The position numbers and the translations under genes are program-made. A model generated the notes under the pieces. The model had not been told where the DNA came from and made no database searches. It saw only the letters and a program-made list of their open reading frames with translations. Shown piece after piece: positions 7,633 to 17,218 of a DNA stretch of 63,672 bases; the stretch's first letter is position 1; every line of letters begins with the position of its first letter. The stretch spans positions 957,765 through 1,021,436 of the forward strand of contig NZ_JH636436.1 in assembly GCF_000255655.1 (NCBI RefSeq), in the 5' to 3' direction. This DNA comes from Schlesneria paludicola DSM 18645. Its GTDB lineage: Bacteria > Planctomycetota > Planctomycetia > Planctomycetales > Planctomycetaceae.

Positions 7633-7977
7633 TCAAACGACGATCAGCAGATCGGCCAGGATCGAAGCAATCTTCTCGGCATCGTCATCCGACTCGCTTT
7701 CGATTCTTGCAAGCGGGACGTCGCCGCTGAGAATTGTGATCGCATGATCCGCGCCTTTCGAAATTCGCGGAGTTGGGGCTTCGGATACGGTGAGAAATGC
7801 CTTCCCGTTCAGAAGAAGCATGATCACACCGTCGTCGCCAATCGCTTCCAGGTTCCCTCCTCGGATCGCTGCTAAGATCTTGTCTGCTGAAATGATCTGC
7901 ATCTGTTCCAGCCCCCGGGATAGCTGCGATTCGATACTCCTCAAGGACACATTCGTCGAAACAGATCCGCCCGGCAA
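7633..7977 (-). CDS. Small hypothetical protein
   Basis: A predicted protein of 114 residues from a TTG start; an internal ATG at 7902 would give 89 residues and may be the real start. The sequence looks like a compact soluble alpha/beta protein (ADKILAAIRGGNLEAIGDDG, then VIMLLLNGKAFLTVSEAPTP, then a Leu/Ile-rich end). No domain was recognised. A stem-loop directly after the stop supports its being a real transcribed gene. It reads away from the 6966-7469 gene, so the two converge. Confidence 0.5.
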   Translation of the reverse strand: MPGGSVSTNVSLRSIESQLSRGLEQMQIISADKILAAIRGGNLEAIGDDGVIMLLLNGKAFLTVSEAPTPRISKGADHAITILSGDVPLARIESESDDDAEKIASILADLLIVV

Positions 7978-8266
7978 GCAAGTCTGTGTCCAAATGTGCG
8001 TTCGAATTAATCTGAAATGGTCTCCTCACGAATTGAGGAAACTCTTTGATCTGATTCGTAGGTTCGACGACATCGACTGGACGCCCCGGAATAACGTCGC
8101 CCGGCGAACTCAACTGATTTGCGTTCGCGAGTCGCCTGAGGGTGATCTTTTCTCACGCCCTCGACCGGCGATCAGACTCGACCTGCATTTATCGCGCGAA
8201 GATCGACTGGGATCGTGCTTGGGATCACAAGTTCGTTGATGGCGTTCGGCTGGGGCTGGAAATACG
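7978..8266. other. Spacer between two minus-strand genes
   Basis: The region from 7978 to the terminator at 8267 has no assured gene. A minus-strand frame from a TTG at 8113 reads plausibly for about 70 codons (SSPGDVIPGRPVDVVEPTNQ and onward) before running out of frame under the neighbouring gene. It could be a small overlapping gene or a remnant. Confidence 0.3.
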
Positions 8267-8300
8267 AACGAGGCCCTGCCTGTTGTGGCTGGGCCTCGTT
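8267..8300 (-). terminator. Stem-loop terminator of the c-type cytochrome gene
   Basis: AACGAGGCCC (8267-8276) and GGGCCTCGTT (8291-8300) form a perfect 10-bp stem with a 14-base loop, 37 bases after the stop of the cytochrome gene. The tract beyond it on the minus strand is only weakly U-rich. Confidence 0.55.
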
Positions 8301-8336
8301 GAAATTCCGAACGACAATGTCCGTGCAGGAAATGCG

Positions 8337-9731
8337 TTACCGTGGCTTAATTTGATTGGATTCGATCGGTTCGGACCGGAGAATTTCGAACTCTTCGGTC
8401 ACGTCATCGCCGACGGGATTCAATTGTTCGTTCCGGTACCGGCCGGCGATGGTCCGATGCGCCTCATCCTTCCAGTGATAGAAGTTTTGCAGGCTGATCG
8501 CAAGTTGCAGGCTGAAATCCATTGATGAGGTTGGCTTGTCCGCGTCGAACCGTTCTGCGCAGTTGATGTTTTGAAACCATCGCATCCATGCTTTCGACCC
8601 GACAGGTGGAACTTGAGTGGCTGCCTGAAACAGTGGGCTGCTTGGTGACTTCGTCGGCGATTGAGCAGTCTGATGGCAGCTCATGCAAGAACTCAAGTAG
8701 TTATCGGCCGGGCCATTCAGACGGCCATTCCAACCCAGATGGGTGGGAGGCAATTCATTGTCATCGGGATTGATGATCGTTTGTTTCAGATGAGGGTTTC
8801 GTCGCGTGATCACCGGGATCGGATTTGTGTAATCGCCCCAGGTTCCATCGTTGACGTCCGGGTCATTTCCCCACTGAATTCCGACGGGTATCAAATTCTT
8901 CCACTTGTTCTTGTTGTTCATCTTGCCGTTGTATTGATAGTTGCCGAAGACCCAACCGTGGGGAGCCCGTTCGTCTCGTACCATCAAATCCATCTGGATC
9001 AATGACACCTCTTTGAAAACGCGGTTCGTCGCGAGATAGTTCTCGGTGACATACGCGTTCCATTTCAGTGGATTCGACAGCGAAGGAACCTCTTCCGAAG
9101 GCACGTCGGTGAACAGGACCTTCATGACCACTGTCCCAACGGGAAATCGCACATTCTTCGCATTGGGAACGTTCTTGTCGGCCCAGACCTTGCCGATCTG
9201 ATAGCCGCCGAAGGAGTTGTAGATCGCGACGGCGTACATCTGACCGCCCTGGTAGGTTTGGCTGAGTGCCAGTTGCTGCGGTTGGACAGGGGCCTCTTTG
9301 GTCAGTCCATGCACGCCTTCGCGGCCACTCGGCCCATAGTGCTGCCAGGGGACATGAAACCACTTTGGTTGATCAAGCAATGCGGCATCGAAATCATCCG
9401 CCACATCACCACCAAGCACATTGTCGCGGAAGCAGTAGTCTTGAGCCGCCAGCAAGTATTCACGCCAATTTTTCTGAAAATCAATCTTCAGAAACTCGGG
9501 CCGCTCAGACACGTCCGGTTCGGCTTTCGGATACTTCTGGCTCAGCGTAAACAGCCGACCTTTGTACTGTGATGGCGAAGGCAGGAAGCCAAAATCGGGG
9601 TAATGCTGGTCGACGTACGCTTTCTCAGGATCTGCCGCTTGCGAAGCTCCACAACGTATCAGCGTCACTGCCGAAAGCATGATGGCCAGCAGAGCGAAGG
9701 TGTGAATGCAACGATTTCGACAATCGATCAT
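8337..9731 (-). CDS. Exported monoheme c-type cytochrome family protein
   Basis: A protein of 464 residues from the ATG at 9731; a start at 9788 would add 19 residues before the signal peptide. IHTFALLAIMLSAVTLIRCG is a Sec signal or lipoprotein-like segment, so the protein acts outside the inner membrane. A single heme c site, CMSCH, lies about 100 residues from the C-terminus in DNYLSSCMSCHQTAQSP. The upstream part is a large uncharacterised domain with many aromatic residues. It probably takes part in periplasmic electron transfer or oxidation, but no substrate can be named. A terminator-like hairpin follows. Confidence 0.8.
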   Translation of the reverse strand: MIDCRNRCIHTFALLAIMLSAVTLIRCGASQAADPEKAYVDQHYPDFGFLPSPSQYKGRLFTLSQKYPKAEPDVSERPEFLKIDFQKNWREYLLAAQDYCFRDNVLGGDVADDFDAALLDQPKWFHVPWQHYGPSGREGVHGLTKEAPVQPQQLALSQTYQGGQMYAVAIYNSFGGYQIGKVWADKNVPNAKNVRFPVGTVVMKVLFTDVPSEEVPSLSNPLKWNAYVTENYLATNRVFKEVSLIQMDLMVRDERAPHGWVFGNYQYNGKMNNKNKWKNLIPVGIQWGNDPDVNDGTWGDYTNPIPVITRRNPHLKQTIINPDDNELPPTHLGWNGRLNGPADNYLSSCMSCHQTAQSPTKSPSSPLFQAATQVPPVGSKAWMRWFQNINCAERFDADKPTSSMDFSLQLAISLQNFYHWKDEAHRTIAGRYRNEQLNPVGDDVTEEFEILRSEPIESNQIKPR

Positions 9732-9788
9732 CGGATGGGTTCCATAACGCGGAGAGAAATTCACTTCGAAGGGACTCTGTGTTTCCAT

Positions 9789-10110
9789 GTTTTTGGGGGC
9801 TGCAACAAGGCGGATTGCGGCACCGATTCGTCCTGAACTTTGGGGCTGGACATGGGGGCTCGCAAGGCCGCGATTGTAGCGTCATCCTTGGTTGGTCGCC
9901 CGTTGTTGAATGATCTCCCGGTGACTTTTTGGTCTTCACGGCTGGCGACACGTGACCAGAAGTTCAGTCGTAGAGGCGCAGCGAGAGCCATGAATTGCGA
10001 CGTCGCCTATTGCCTTCAAGAAATGGCGATCCGTGCAAGCGATTTGTGAGTCGCGTGAGCTCGCGAAAGAGGGCAGGGAACGGACAAGTCGCCGTTGCTC
10101 ATGAGAGTTG
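9789..10110. other. Spacer upstream of the cytochrome gene
   Basis: About 320 bases between the cytochrome gene and the hairpin at 10111. The frames here overlap on both strands and show no family features. I see no gene or RNA in it. Confidence 0.4.
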
Positions 10111-10140
10111 GGAGGGACCCATGTTTCTGGTCGTCCCTCC
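10111..10140 (-). terminator. Stem-loop after the small-ORF/zinc-ribbon pair
   Basis: GGAGGGAC (10111-10118) pairs with GTCCCTCC (10133-10140), with further CCA/TGG pairing inside. It begins 8 bases after the stop of the 41-residue ORF, in the place expected of a transcription terminator. The stem is GC-rich but is not followed by a clear U run. Confidence 0.5.
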
Positions 10141-10148
10141 GCACGAAT

Positions 10149-10274
10149 TCACTTCGATTTCTGGCGCATCCTGGTGGCACAGGCATTCAGGGCTGGCAGG
10201 TGTACGCGTAGTGCCCGCAGATTCGTCGGCTTGATGGCTGCGAGTTCTTCGATGGCTTTTTTGAACGGCGGCAT
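10149..10274 (-). CDS. Very small protein (41 residues) downstream of a zinc-ribbon gene
   Basis: A short frame from an ATG at 10274 to a TGA at 10149. The predicted product is basic and helical (MPPFKKAIEELAAIKPTNL near the start, MRQKSK at the end). Codon choice is like that of the neighbouring real genes. It begins 8 bases after the zinc-ribbon gene stops and ends 8 bases before a strong hairpin, the layout of a second gene in a two-gene unit. There is no strong ribosome site, so translation may be coupled. It has no recognised family. Confidence 0.5.
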   Translation of the reverse strand: MPPFKKAIEELAAIKPTNLRALRVHLPALNACATRMRQKSK

Positions 10275-10282
10275 TTGAGAAT

Positions 10283-10582
10283 TCAGTGTGCGAGCGTCTC
10301 GCGTTCGGCGCTGATCGACGCGTCGGACGTGCGATCCGTTGTACTCACGCCCATGCTGCTATCGCTGGCGGGGTCGACGCGACGAAATTCTGCAGGCACC
10401 TCAAACTCGGTGGACCGTCGAAGTCCCCCGTGTTGCGGCGGGTCAAGCCGGACCCAGAATGGAACGCGAAACAGAGCCCAGCAATCGCTGCATCGTGCCA
10501 ACTTGGTAATAAACCACAGGGGCAGATACCCCCATCGTCGGCTCTGGCGCAGGTGTGGTGAAAAACATTTCTTGCAGTGCAT
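10283..10582 (-). CDS. Small zinc-ribbon protein
   Basis: A protein of 99 residues starting with ATG at 10582. It begins MHCKKCFSPHLRQSRRWGYL, then a short hydrophobic stretch (LPLWFITKLA) and a second Cys pair in RCSDCWALFRVP. CxxC-x(n)-CxxC at this spacing, with RRS-type basic residues between, is a small zinc-ribbon layout common in planctomycete hypothetical proteins. The C-terminal 50 residues are polar and probably disordered. It probably forms a unit with the 41-residue ORF that follows. Binding to zinc is likely; the biological role is not known. Confidence 0.6.
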   Translation of the reverse strand: MHCKKCFSPHLRQSRRWGYLPLWFITKLARCSDCWALFRVPFWVRLDPPQHGGLRRSTEFEVPAEFRRVDPASDSSMGVSTTDRTSDASISAERETLAH

Positions 10583-11316
10583 GAGAGGGCCCCCCGAGAA
10601 TCAATAATTCCGCGCTGTCGGATTCCGATTTTCACGTGGAGCGCACCAATATTTTGGCCGCCATACGCGCAAACTGACAAGCGGAGATGCAAACTTAGTC
10701 AGAAGAACTTCGGTGATCCACTGACAGATTTCAGAATTCACAATTGAGATGAGCAGTATGTGAATTTGTTCTTTTACGAATCCGAAAACCGAAGCGTCGG
10801 CAGCGTTCTGAGGGACGTCGTACAAGACGGGATCAGACTCAGTTTCCAGCTGAGTCTGAATTGAGATGGACCGCTGCGGATCTGGCGTGTGCCGAAAGTC
10901 TTCGCAGGTCCCCCAATCGTCCAACGCGACGTGCTGTCGGCCCTTTGACAATCGCGATTCGTCTACGAATTCTATCAGAACGCACAGCCTGATCGCGAAT
11001 GGTCCCGAATTTTCTCGCTGAAAAAATGTTCAGAATTCTCTTTGCGACGGAAGTCAGGCGGTGTCAGGACAAAACGCAGGCAAGCTCGATTGGCGTTGGT
11101 TTGGTCCACCGTGTTGCTGGCCCGCGTCTCGAAGAGAATCACGGTTTTTGGCACTGTATTTCTTGTACGATGCCTTCGGAGTTGACCATCTTGGTCGATT
11201 TTGATGACCGCCATCGCTGCTGGAGCCGCATGAAATGACGAGGATCATGCGGCGCAGATTTCATCGAGCTTTGCGGGTCATCCTCTCGAACTTGCCAGCG
11301 CAGGTTCGTGTTGCCA
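10583..11316. other. Gene-poor spacer with one doubtful frame
   Basis: A minus-strand frame of 116 residues (10601-10951) reads without overlap with other genes (for example SDPVLYDVPQNAADASVFGF), but has no known family and no clear ribosome site; I would give it about one chance in four. The perfect hairpin TCAGACTCAG/CTGAGTCTGA (10834-10860, 7-base loop) lies inside that frame. Nothing else was seen. Confidence 0.35.
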
Positions 11317-13395
11317 CTAATTCTTCTTTTTGCGGAACAGTTCGCGCATTTGGCGGAATTCTTCCAGCGACAATTCGCCGTCGTGATCTTTGTCGAGTGA
11401 CACAAAAATCGCACTGACCATGAACGGATTGGTCTGCTTGAGTCGCGGATTCTGGCTGACCTTCAGAAATTCTTCGCGAGACAGTTTGTCGTCGTCGTTA
11501 AGATCCAGCGCGCTGAACAATGCGTCTTCACGTCCCTCGATCATGCCAAACTGGACTGTTTCGGTTGCGGACGCGGATTCACCCGGTTTGGGAACGGGAA
11601 CATAATATTCGATGTACCCCAGCAGCATTTCGTCGTAAGTCTGATCGCCCCAGCGGACGGTGGATTTGGGATCGGGATTCGCAGGATTCTTGTCACTGTT
11701 GTCGAATGACGCGAAGAACTTCAGCGTTGTTCCCTTGGTGAAGGTTCTTGGTTCGGCATAGCGGTAGAGAAGCTGCCAGTTAAAATCATATCGCGGGATG
11801 TCCAGCAACGTTTCTCGGGTGCCGTCTGGCATGATCGCTTCATAGCGGCATGCTTTGCCCCGCAGGTGCATGTGTGGCAAATAGCCAAGCACTGTCACAT
11901 CCGAACTGGTTTTGAATTTCGCGGAATCCTCGTGGTTGTCGGCCCCCGGTGGGATCTCGAACCAGGCATTGATCAGGCTGGCTGTTTTCACTTCATTCTC
12001 GGGTGGTTTATCTGCAAACATCAGGCCGATTTGAGTGACATCGTCCGTGGCCTTGCCATTCGGCGTATAGTGTATCTGGAATCGAATCTGGGTTCCCTTG
12101 GGCAGCTTCCGTGCGAATCCTGCCGGGTAGACCTGCTTGTTGTTGCCGGGGACATAGATGGCCCAGTAGTTGATTTCGTCTTGAGGGGAATTCTTCTGTT
12201 GATTGGCCGCACCGCGTGGGGGGCGGGCGAAGACTAGGATGTGGTGGACAACTTCCGGGGCACCGGGGCGAATTTCAATCCCTTGAATCCATTTGTCTTC
12301 TTTCAGCCCTGTCTCGACGACGACGTTCTGATAGCGCATGAAGCCGCTCTCTTGAACGTGAACCGGTTCTGGAAACTTGAGGACCAGATCCGGCATGCCG
12401 ATCGTCCAGCCGCTGGCATATTGAACCGGCTGCGAAGCGTCTTTCACATCCCCCTCGGCTCGGTCGCTCTTAAGCCAGGCTAACAGATCCGTTTTGTCGG
12501 AAGGGCTGAGAGAACAGTCATTGATCCAGGGACTCACCTTTTGTCCCTCGACGGGGCTGGCGAACCAGGGCGGCATGGTCCCTTGAGTCACCACTGTTTC
12601 GATCATCTTGGCATGATCGATCAGATCGGCACGCGTTGCGAGCGAAAACGGGGCGACGCCACCGTCGCGGTGGCATTCGCCGCAATTCATCTGAATCAGG
12701 CGCGAGATTCGGTTATGATACGTCACGTCGGGATTGAGTTTCGGTTGGACATCGTTATCAAGCAGGCAGCCGGGGGCTTCAGTCGCCGCAATCTGCACGG
12801 GCTGTCCTCGCAAATACTCGTCAATGGCCGACATGAGGTAGCTTTTGCGGGGCGCCGCAGCGGAGTACCCCAATCCATATTGGTCGTCGATTGCGCCGTG
12901 ATAGCGAACCGTTCGAGCAGGATCGAGCAACAAGACGTCGGTCGTGCTGGTCAGTTGCAGGGCCGCGCTAAGAGTGCCTTGTTGATCGTGAACGTACAGG
13001 CCGTTTTGACCAAGTTCCTTTGCGTCATGTTGAATCGCGACTGGCTTGTCCGTGGCCATCGGATTGACCAGGACGAATGTCAGCCCTTGCTGACTGTACT
13101 GGCGGGCGAGACGAACTAAGGTGGGAAAGTATTTCTTGCTGAGCGGACAACTGGTGCTCGTCACGGCGATCACAACGCCTTTGCGATTGGCGAAATCGCT
13201 GAGTCGGTGATGCTTTCCGGCGACGCCCTGAAATTCAACGTCGGCGATCAACTGCCCGATGTTTCGTTCTTTCGCGTTCAGAATCCGCGGTGCCTGCCGG
13301 ACCGATGCTGGCGTTTTCGAGACAAGATCACCGGCGGCGATCACTCCCGCCATGCCAAAGATTGTCGCCAAAATACACAACCACTTGCCGGTCAT
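11317..13395 (-). CDS. Thioredoxin-fold / heme / Cu-monooxygenase-like / EF-hand mosaic protein
   Basis: An exported protein of 692 residues with at least four modules. A Sec signal peptide (about 1-22) is followed by an AhpC/thioredoxin-like domain (about 45-195); its active-site region is TSTSCPLSKKY with one Cys only. A heme c site CGECH follows (about 237-241). The central part (about 330-600) looks like a PHM-type copper-dependent monooxygenase fold: APEVVHHILVF, RFQIHYTPNG and LGYLPHMHLRGKACRYE supply the His pairs expected to bind copper. Two EF-hand loops end the protein (DLNDDDKLSREEF and DKDHDGELSLEEF). It is likely a periplasmic redox enzyme; the substrate is unknown. Confidence 0.85.
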   Translation of the reverse strand: MTGKWLCILATIFGMAGVIAAGDLVSKTPASVRQAPRILNAKERNIGQLIADVEFQGVAGKHHRLSDFANRKGVVIAVTSTSCPLSKKYFPTLVRLARQYSQQGLTFVLVNPMATDKPVAIQHDAKELGQNGLYVHDQQGTLSAALQLTSTTDVLLLDPARTVRYHGAIDDQYGLGYSAAAPRKSYLMSAIDEYLRGQPVQIAATEAPGCLLDNDVQPKLNPDVTYHNRISRLIQMNCGECHRDGGVAPFSLATRADLIDHAKMIETVVTQGTMPPWFASPVEGQKVSPWINDCSLSPSDKTDLLAWLKSDRAEGDVKDASQPVQYASGWTIGMPDLVLKFPEPVHVQESGFMRYQNVVVETGLKEDKWIQGIEIRPGAPEVVHHILVFARPPRGAANQQKNSPQDEINYWAIYVPGNNKQVYPAGFARKLPKGTQIRFQIHYTPNGKATDDVTQIGLMFADKPPENEVKTASLINAWFEIPPGADNHEDSAKFKTSSDVTVLGYLPHMHLRGKACRYEAIMPDGTRETLLDIPRYDFNWQLLYRYAEPRTFTKGTTLKFFASFDNSDKNPANPDPKSTVRWGDQTYDEMLLGYIEYYVPVPKPGESASATETVQFGMIEGREDALFSALDLNDDDKLSREEFLKVSQNPRLKQTNPFMVSAIFVSLDKDHDGELSLEEFRQMRELFRKKKN

Positions 13396-14430
13396 GACGT
13401 TCCTCGCAACTCGAAAACTCGCTTGATCTCGTGCGGATCAACGGCGGCAGAGACGAACAGATGCATCCCTAACTGTAGAACCCAGTTCGAAAGCCTGTCC
13501 GTTTCAAGTAATCGACGATTTCAGGAAGTTTCGGCAAAAACGCAACAAAACAGCCGATTCGAATGGAATTCACCGGGGCAGAGAGAGGGAGGGCAAAACC
13601 ACTCCGTTCTGACTGGTTCGCGTATTTCCCGCAGGCGTGTTGGCCTGCTCGTGGCGAGTTCCGTACCGCATCAACTCGGGTTCGATACGCTACTCGTTCC
13701 CGAAGGGAAGTGTGAGATGGCCCCAAATCCCTTGGTGCGTGTCGACTTGCGGCCGGCGGTCGACGCGCGGCGCAATTGACCAAGTCGCGCATCAAAGCTG
13801 CGAAGCAGTCCCACCGAAAGCTGCACCTCAAGACGGGGCACGCTCGTGTTGAGCTCAATGGACTTGCGAGTTCGATGCACTACGGAATCAACTTACCGTG
13901 CGCTCTTAACGCAGATCGAGTTAGCCAGCCTTGCGATTTGCGAACCACGATTCCGAGATCGATTTTCGCTCTGCGCGAGCCTCGACGGCGATATCGCTCA
14001 TCGAACGCCCAGCTCCAAAACTCCCCAGTCGGAGGGCCTGTCGCAATTTTCGGCCCAAGTCAAATTGAACCAGATGGCGGTCGTCTGCGTATTCATCAAT
14101 GGGCCGGCGGCCGTATTCGGATTGATCCATCACGTTGATCCTTGAGCAAGGGACCCGTTCCATCTGGTCGACACCAACGTTCGTCAGTAATCGACCGGCG
14201 TCACAGAATGATCCAAGATGGATTTGCTGTCGAGTCGAGTTCCGGGACATTTGTCCTGTATCTCACTGAACTTCGGCAGAAACGGCCGTTTCGCGACGAG
14301 TGTTCTCGTCCTTGCTGCGGTTCAAAGGCGAAATGGAAAGCGGTCGTACAAGTCGAGGTCGATCCGGACTCGCCCTCACGTTGTTCTCGAATGCCGTTGT
14401 GAATTCCGTCAACGTGTCCACGATCTGAAA
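13396..14430. other. One kilobase without a secure gene
   Basis: The stretch between the redox mosaic gene and the hydrolase shows only short frames. The best is on the minus strand at 13921-14250 (109 residues, ATG start, with MDQSEYGRRPIDEYADD and a basic helical end); I put it at roughly one in four to be real. The rest may be decayed coding DNA. No repeat from families A or B is present. Confidence 0.35.
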
Positions 14431-15420
14431 TCACAAGTGGCGCTGAATCCAAGCAATTGCCAGCGGTACGTACTCGACAGGCAACTTGTGATCGGCATCG
14501 ATCTCGATCAGTTTCTTCTCACTTGAATTGATCATTGCGTAGAGCTGACGGGCCTGCTCGATGTGACACAATGGATCGGACGTGCCCATGATCATCAACA
14601 TCGGCCGGTTCGCAATTCCCTCTGCGAAATTCTGTGGAGCCACGGGTGACCACTTTGAGATCTCGGCGGGCGGACAGCACGACACCGCGACTTTGATTCG
14701 CGGTTCGACGCCGGTAACCAGAAACGTCTGTGCCCCGCCCATGCTGTAGCCCAACATTCCGATCCGAGTCGCGTTCACGTCGGATCGCGACTCCAGGTAG
14801 TCGATCGCTCGACGATAGTCCCTCGTCGTTTGAATGTAAATTTCCTGTTGAGTGAAGTAGCCGCGACGCTGGGGGGTGTCCAATGTGGGGTCGTTAAAGT
14901 GGTTCACGGGGGCGAAATCATTTTGCGCAATGCGATCCCCATGGCACTGCGCATCCAAGGCAAAGATCGCGTATCCGGCCGCAAGCAGTCCTCGTCGAAC
15001 GTTACCGCCTTTAATGTAGTTCCCATCGGTCCACCAGTGATCCTTGGAACCCGACCAGCCATGCAGCAGCAGAACACAAGGAAGTGGGCCCGAGCGATCC
15101 GTCGGGTACTGAAAATAACCGGGAACCAGAAACCCCTGTGCGCCGCGAAAGACGATCTTCTCCCGGGTGAATCCCTCTTTCTCAATCTTTTCGACGACGC
15201 GGGCTTCCAGTGGGATCGTACGATCGATTTCGTAGAATTGGTGCTGCGCTCGAGCCCCCTCCTCACCAAGCCGTTCGATCGGCGCGGGGGCTACCGTTTC
15301 GGGGACAGGTTGTCTTGCCTCGTCGGCAGCGATCGAAGTGCCAATGATCCGCAGCAGGACCAGCGCGGCAGGCAGCGCGGTCTGAGCGAGTGCGAACCGC
15401 ACCATAGACGTTTTTTCCAT
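14431..15420 (-). CDS. Secreted alpha/beta hydrolase (dienelactone hydrolase/acetyl xylan esterase type)
   Basis: A hydrolase of 329 residues with an N-terminal signal segment (FALAQTALPAALVLLRIIG). The alpha/beta fold is shown by the oxyanion region VLLLHGWSGSKDHWW, the nucleophile elbow GYSMGG (Ser about 230), the acid in MGTSDPLC and the catalytic His in DADHKLP. Enzymes of this group cleave ester bonds, often in carbohydrate or aromatic esters; the substrate cannot be told here. The ATG at 15420 is directly after a TTG, which would add one residue. A DUF1501 gene lies upstream on the same strand about 130 bases away. Confidence 0.88.
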   Translation of the reverse strand: MEKTSMVRFALAQTALPAALVLLRIIGTSIAADEARQPVPETVAPAPIERLGEEGARAQHQFYEIDRTIPLEARVVEKIEKEGFTREKIVFRGAQGFLVPGYFQYPTDRSGPLPCVLLLHGWSGSKDHWWTDGNYIKGGNVRRGLLAAGYAIFALDAQCHGDRIAQNDFAPVNHFNDPTLDTPQRRGYFTQQEIYIQTTRDYRRAIDYLESRSDVNATRIGMLGYSMGGAQTFLVTGVEPRIKVAVSCCPPAEISKWSPVAPQNFAEGIANRPMLMIMGTSDPLCHIEQARQLYAMINSSEKKLIEIDADHKLPVEYVPLAIAWIQRHL

Positions 15421-15548
15421 CAACTGTGTTCCCTGCCACGGGACGAGACTTCGGCACGAATGTTATTTCGGCACGGATATTCTGTGGTTCAATCGTAGGC
15501 GTGCGGCGACGGCGCCAAGCGACCGTGCGACTCGGACCCGGCTGTAGT

Positions 15549-16901
15549 TCAAATCAGTTCTTCGATCGGCACTCCGCCGGGCAGGATCGGTGTCGGTCGA
15601 CCGGCGAAGTTGCGGAATGATAGGTCGAGTGGCACACCCATCGCGTGATAGAAGGTGGCTTGCAGGTCGTTGGGCGTGAAGGGCCGCACGGTCGGTTCAT
15701 CTCCTTTAATACTCGTTGCGCCAACGGCCTGGCCCATTCGCAATCCTCCGCCTGCCAGCAGAACCGACATCGTCTGTCCCCAATGTTCTCGACCGGGTTG
15801 ACCATTGAAATTGCTCAGCCGCGGTGTGTGGGACATCTCGCCCATCACGACGAGCAACACGTCGTTTTGCAGTTGGCGTTCGTAAAGGTCCTGGATCATC
15901 GCCGAGACGACCTGATCAAGGACGGGAAGTCGGACCTTCATCTGTTCGAAGATATTCCAGACGCTCGCGTGGTCGTCCCAACTGAACGCCTTTTGTCCTT
16001 TCACGGTCGAGAAATCGATGGTGACCAATCGAACGCCCGCTTCAACCAGCCGTCGTGCCAGCAGGCAGCGTTGTCCGACGTCGTGACGACCATACCGATC
16101 GCGGACTTCCGCGGGCTCGGAATGAATGTCAAACGCCTGTCGCGCGGCATCGCCTGTCAAGATCGAGGCCGCTTCATGTTGAAAGCGGTCCATCGACGTC
16201 ATCGCGCCGCTGGCATCGATGTCGCGACGGTAGCGGTCAAACTGTGACAGCAACGCGACACGGTCACTGAAGCGTGGCCTTAACGATGCTTCGACGGCGA
16301 AACCCGGCACGGAAAAGTTTGCGGCATTGGGATCGTCGGCGATCAGCAACGGATCGAGATGGTTTCCCAAATAGGCGCTGCCATAGTACTTCGTGTAGGG
16401 CATCGCGACATGGGTTGGCAACTGCGAAGAACGCGGCCCTTTCGCTCGACCGATCACCGCTCGCATGTCGGGATACTTCGGAAGAAAGGGAGGATTCTCG
16501 ATCGCGTCCCCTTCGTATCCCGTCAGCATTGTATGAGTCGAATTGACGTGACCCGGGCTGTCGTGATGCAGCGACCGGATCAAGGCGAACCGATCGGCCT
16601 GACGCGCCAATAGCGGAAGATGTTCACTGATCTCGATTCCGGGAACGTTCGTCGCGATCGGCTGAAACTCGCCGCGGTATTCGGTTGGTGCGGACGGCTT
16701 GAGATCAAACGTCTCCATATGGCTGGGACCGCCCCACAGCCAGAGGACGATCATGGATTTGCCGCGCAGGCTGCCCGCAGCAGCCTGTGATTCCGAACGC
16801 AGCAGATCAGCCATCCCGAACGAGGACAGTGCCAGGCTACCGGTTCTCAGGAAGTCGCGTCGTCGTTGCGTTCCCAGGCAATCTCTCACGCCAGGCTCCA
16901 A
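15549..16901 (-). CDS. DUF1501 protein with Tat signal
   Basis: A DUF1501 (sulfatase/phosphatase-like fold) protein of 450 residues, exported folded by the Tat system as shown by RRRDFLRTGSLALSSFG near the start. Family motifs include IVLWLWGGPSHMETFDLKP, GHVNSTHTMLTGYEGD, the metal-site-like WDDHASVWN and LLAGGGLRMGQAVGAT. DUF1501 genes are very abundant in Planctomycetes, usually beside a DUF1553 gene; no such partner is visible here. The start is a TTG at 16901, or a GTG at 16889. The first in-frame ATG would remove the Tat motif, so a non-ATG start is likely. Confidence 0.9.
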   Translation of the reverse strand: MEPGVRDCLGTQRRRDFLRTGSLALSSFGMADLLRSESQAAAGSLRGKSMIVLWLWGGPSHMETFDLKPSAPTEYRGEFQPIATNVPGIEISEHLPLLARQADRFALIRSLHHDSPGHVNSTHTMLTGYEGDAIENPPFLPKYPDMRAVIGRAKGPRSSQLPTHVAMPYTKYYGSAYLGNHLDPLLIADDPNAANFSVPGFAVEASLRPRFSDRVALLSQFDRYRRDIDASGAMTSMDRFQHEAASILTGDAARQAFDIHSEPAEVRDRYGRHDVGQRCLLARRLVEAGVRLVTIDFSTVKGQKAFSWDDHASVWNIFEQMKVRLPVLDQVVSAMIQDLYERQLQNDVLLVVMGEMSHTPRLSNFNGQPGREHWGQTMSVLLAGGGLRMGQAVGATSIKGDEPTVRPFTPNDLQATFYHAMGVPLDLSFRNFAGRPTPILPGGVPIEELI

Positions 16902-17152
16902 TCTGATTCATCCTGCGGTTCATCCGTCCGCCGATTTAGGGTACTTGGGCCGGCCACGGATCGCTACCGTTTCGCTATGCCCTTTTTGGCTTCCGGAATC
17001 AAAAGGCAGAAGAAATTCGGTCTCCGTTTGGATTGAAGTGGCCCAGGGGATTTCGTGGCAGGGGCACTTGAGGACATGACGCGCGACACGATGAGCCTGA
17101 CGCTGGCTCTCGGTGTGGTTTTCGTCGGAAGGCGGTCAACCGGGACCAGAAA

Positions 17153-17184
17153 CGCGAGTCCCGCCATGATTGGAGGAACTCGCG
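17153..17184 (-). terminator. Stem-loop terminator of flgE
   Basis: On the minus strand CGCGAGTTCC pairs with GGGACTCGCG (one mismatch) and is followed by TTTCT. It lies 35 bases after the flgE stop, consistent with an intrinsic terminator for the fliK-flgD-flgE side. Confidence 0.6.
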
Positions 17185-17218
17185 CGCTTCGGGTAACTAC
17201 GTGGTCAAGAGGTCACGA

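Noticed and set aside
7685..8113. A 142-residue minus-strand frame overlapping the gene at 7633-7977
   Set aside because: The first 70 residues look plausible, but the remainder is an Arg/Ser-rich shadow; kept only as a doubtful remark on the spacer.
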